Shown: positions 62,276-64,000 of the stretch, in pieces
Layout: every line of letters starts with the position of its first letter
Position numbering within the stretch: the stretch's first letter is position 1
DNA from: UBA6224 sp963730375
GTDB lineage: Bacteria > Patescibacteriota > Saccharimonadia > Saccharimonadales > UBA4665
Direction: 5' to 3'
NCBI GenBank assembly: GCA_963730375.1
Contig: CAVSRJ010000004.1
Coordinates: forward strand, 62,001 to 126,000
Length of the DNA: 64,000 nucleotides
The notes under the pieces: model-generated
Seen by the model: only the letters and a program-made list of their open reading frames with translations
The model's database searches: none
Told to the model about the DNA's origin: nothing
Position numbers and translations under genes: made by a program

Positions 62276-62717
62276 ACACGATACCAAACCAGAATAACCC
62301 CGAGCACTTGACTAACATCGTCGTTGTTGCGCTGATTGTGCGTGACGGTAAGTTATTTATCGCTAAGCGTGCGGACACTAAGGCATCCTGGCCGGGGCGA
62401 TTCGAGCTCGTTGGTGGGCATGTCGATCCGGGCGAGGCGCTAGAAACCGCCCTACTGCGAGAAGTAAAGGAAGAGTTAAATGTCGATGTTACGATTGACC
62501 GAATCATCGATGCCTTTACCTATGAGAGTGAGGACACATTCAAGGTTGAAATATGCTATTTATGTCACCTGGAGGATGGGATTGAGCCGCAGCTCAACCC
62601 CGACGATCACAGCGAACACAGGTGGATTGGCAGGGACGAAGTAGATTTATTCGAAAAAGATGACGAAGAAGTACAAGTAGCGAAAAAGATGTTTAGCATT
62701 CTAGGAGGAGAACAATA

Positions 62718-62718
<1 letters not shown>
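62272..62718 (+). CDS. NUDIX hydrolase inside the ATP synthase operon
   Basis: 148 residues. Nudix box GGHVDPGEALETALLREVKEELNV, with Asn where Gly is usual; GRFELVGG before it. May act on nucleoside diphosphate derivatives, possibly housecleaning of oxidised or inhibitory nucleotides near the synthase. Its TAA shares the final A with the ATG of atpD. Confidence 0.92.

Positions 62719-64000
<1,282 letters not shown>

Overview
The window most likely comes from a Candidatus Saccharibacteria (TM7, Patescibacteria/CPR) chromosome of about balanced base composition. The assignment is inferred from gene content and style, because there is no rRNA here to confirm it. Pointers are very short intergenic gaps, many coupled genes that share one base (TAATG) or four (ATGA), a membrane-anchored Clp ATPase, a SipW/TasA-type surface cluster, and a repeated promoter style in which an extended -10 box lies only 6-9 bases before the start codon (leaderless mRNA). 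TGA acts as a normal stop.

Layout. 1-300: truncated membrane protein gene. 523-1233: pyrH. 1275-10076: coupled five-gene minus-strand operon of unrecognised, mostly membrane-anchored proteins ending in a large wall hydrolase (phage-tail-lysozyme-like plus VanY-like domains). 10480-12746: three GC-rich membrane-protein genes, each followed by a long hairpin. 12977-15708: membrane-anchored Clp ATPase and partner. 16385-16472: tRNA-Ser followed by a field of tRNA-end-like repeats. 16619-22651: ABC exporter, Nramp-like transporter, VKOR, MarP-like protease, DUF4396 protein. 22648-26556: WxL-like secreted surface cluster. 26671-34236: assorted genes including a zinc-ribbon/PAS protein, typA, a PNPOx-like gene with an FNR-like box, an FNR-type regulator and a ClC channel. 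34260-35652: glutaredoxin, rhodanese, Fur-family regulator and a divergent rhodanese with a perfect operator between them. 35649-39388: TasA-like fibre proteins, signal peptidase and DUF5305 protein. 41085-42931: cytochrome bd-like oxidase. 43018-44992: tRNA-Asn with three tandem repeat units alternating with single small genes. 45052-56880: glycosyltransferases, glycosidases, ABC-F, smpB, nuclease, kinase, cobO and small unknowns. 57010-64000: ATP synthase operon, with two extra genes between gamma and beta.

How it fits together. Much of the coding capacity faces outward: wall hydrolase, WxL-like and TasA-like surface proteins, a dedicated signal peptidase, a VKOR for disulfides and exporters, as expected of an episymbiont living on another bacterium. 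Energy comes from a bd-type oxidase and an F-type ATPase that looks proton-coupled.

Caution. At least a dozen apparent frameshifts hit conserved genes (typA, cydA, atpD, ClC, ABC permease, two glycosidases, a WxL-like gene). Several are repaired by restoring one base in an A or T run, so an insufficiently polished long-read assembly is the simplest explanation. The most unusual structure is the tRNA-Asn cassette-like array, with a related field behind tRNA-Ser.
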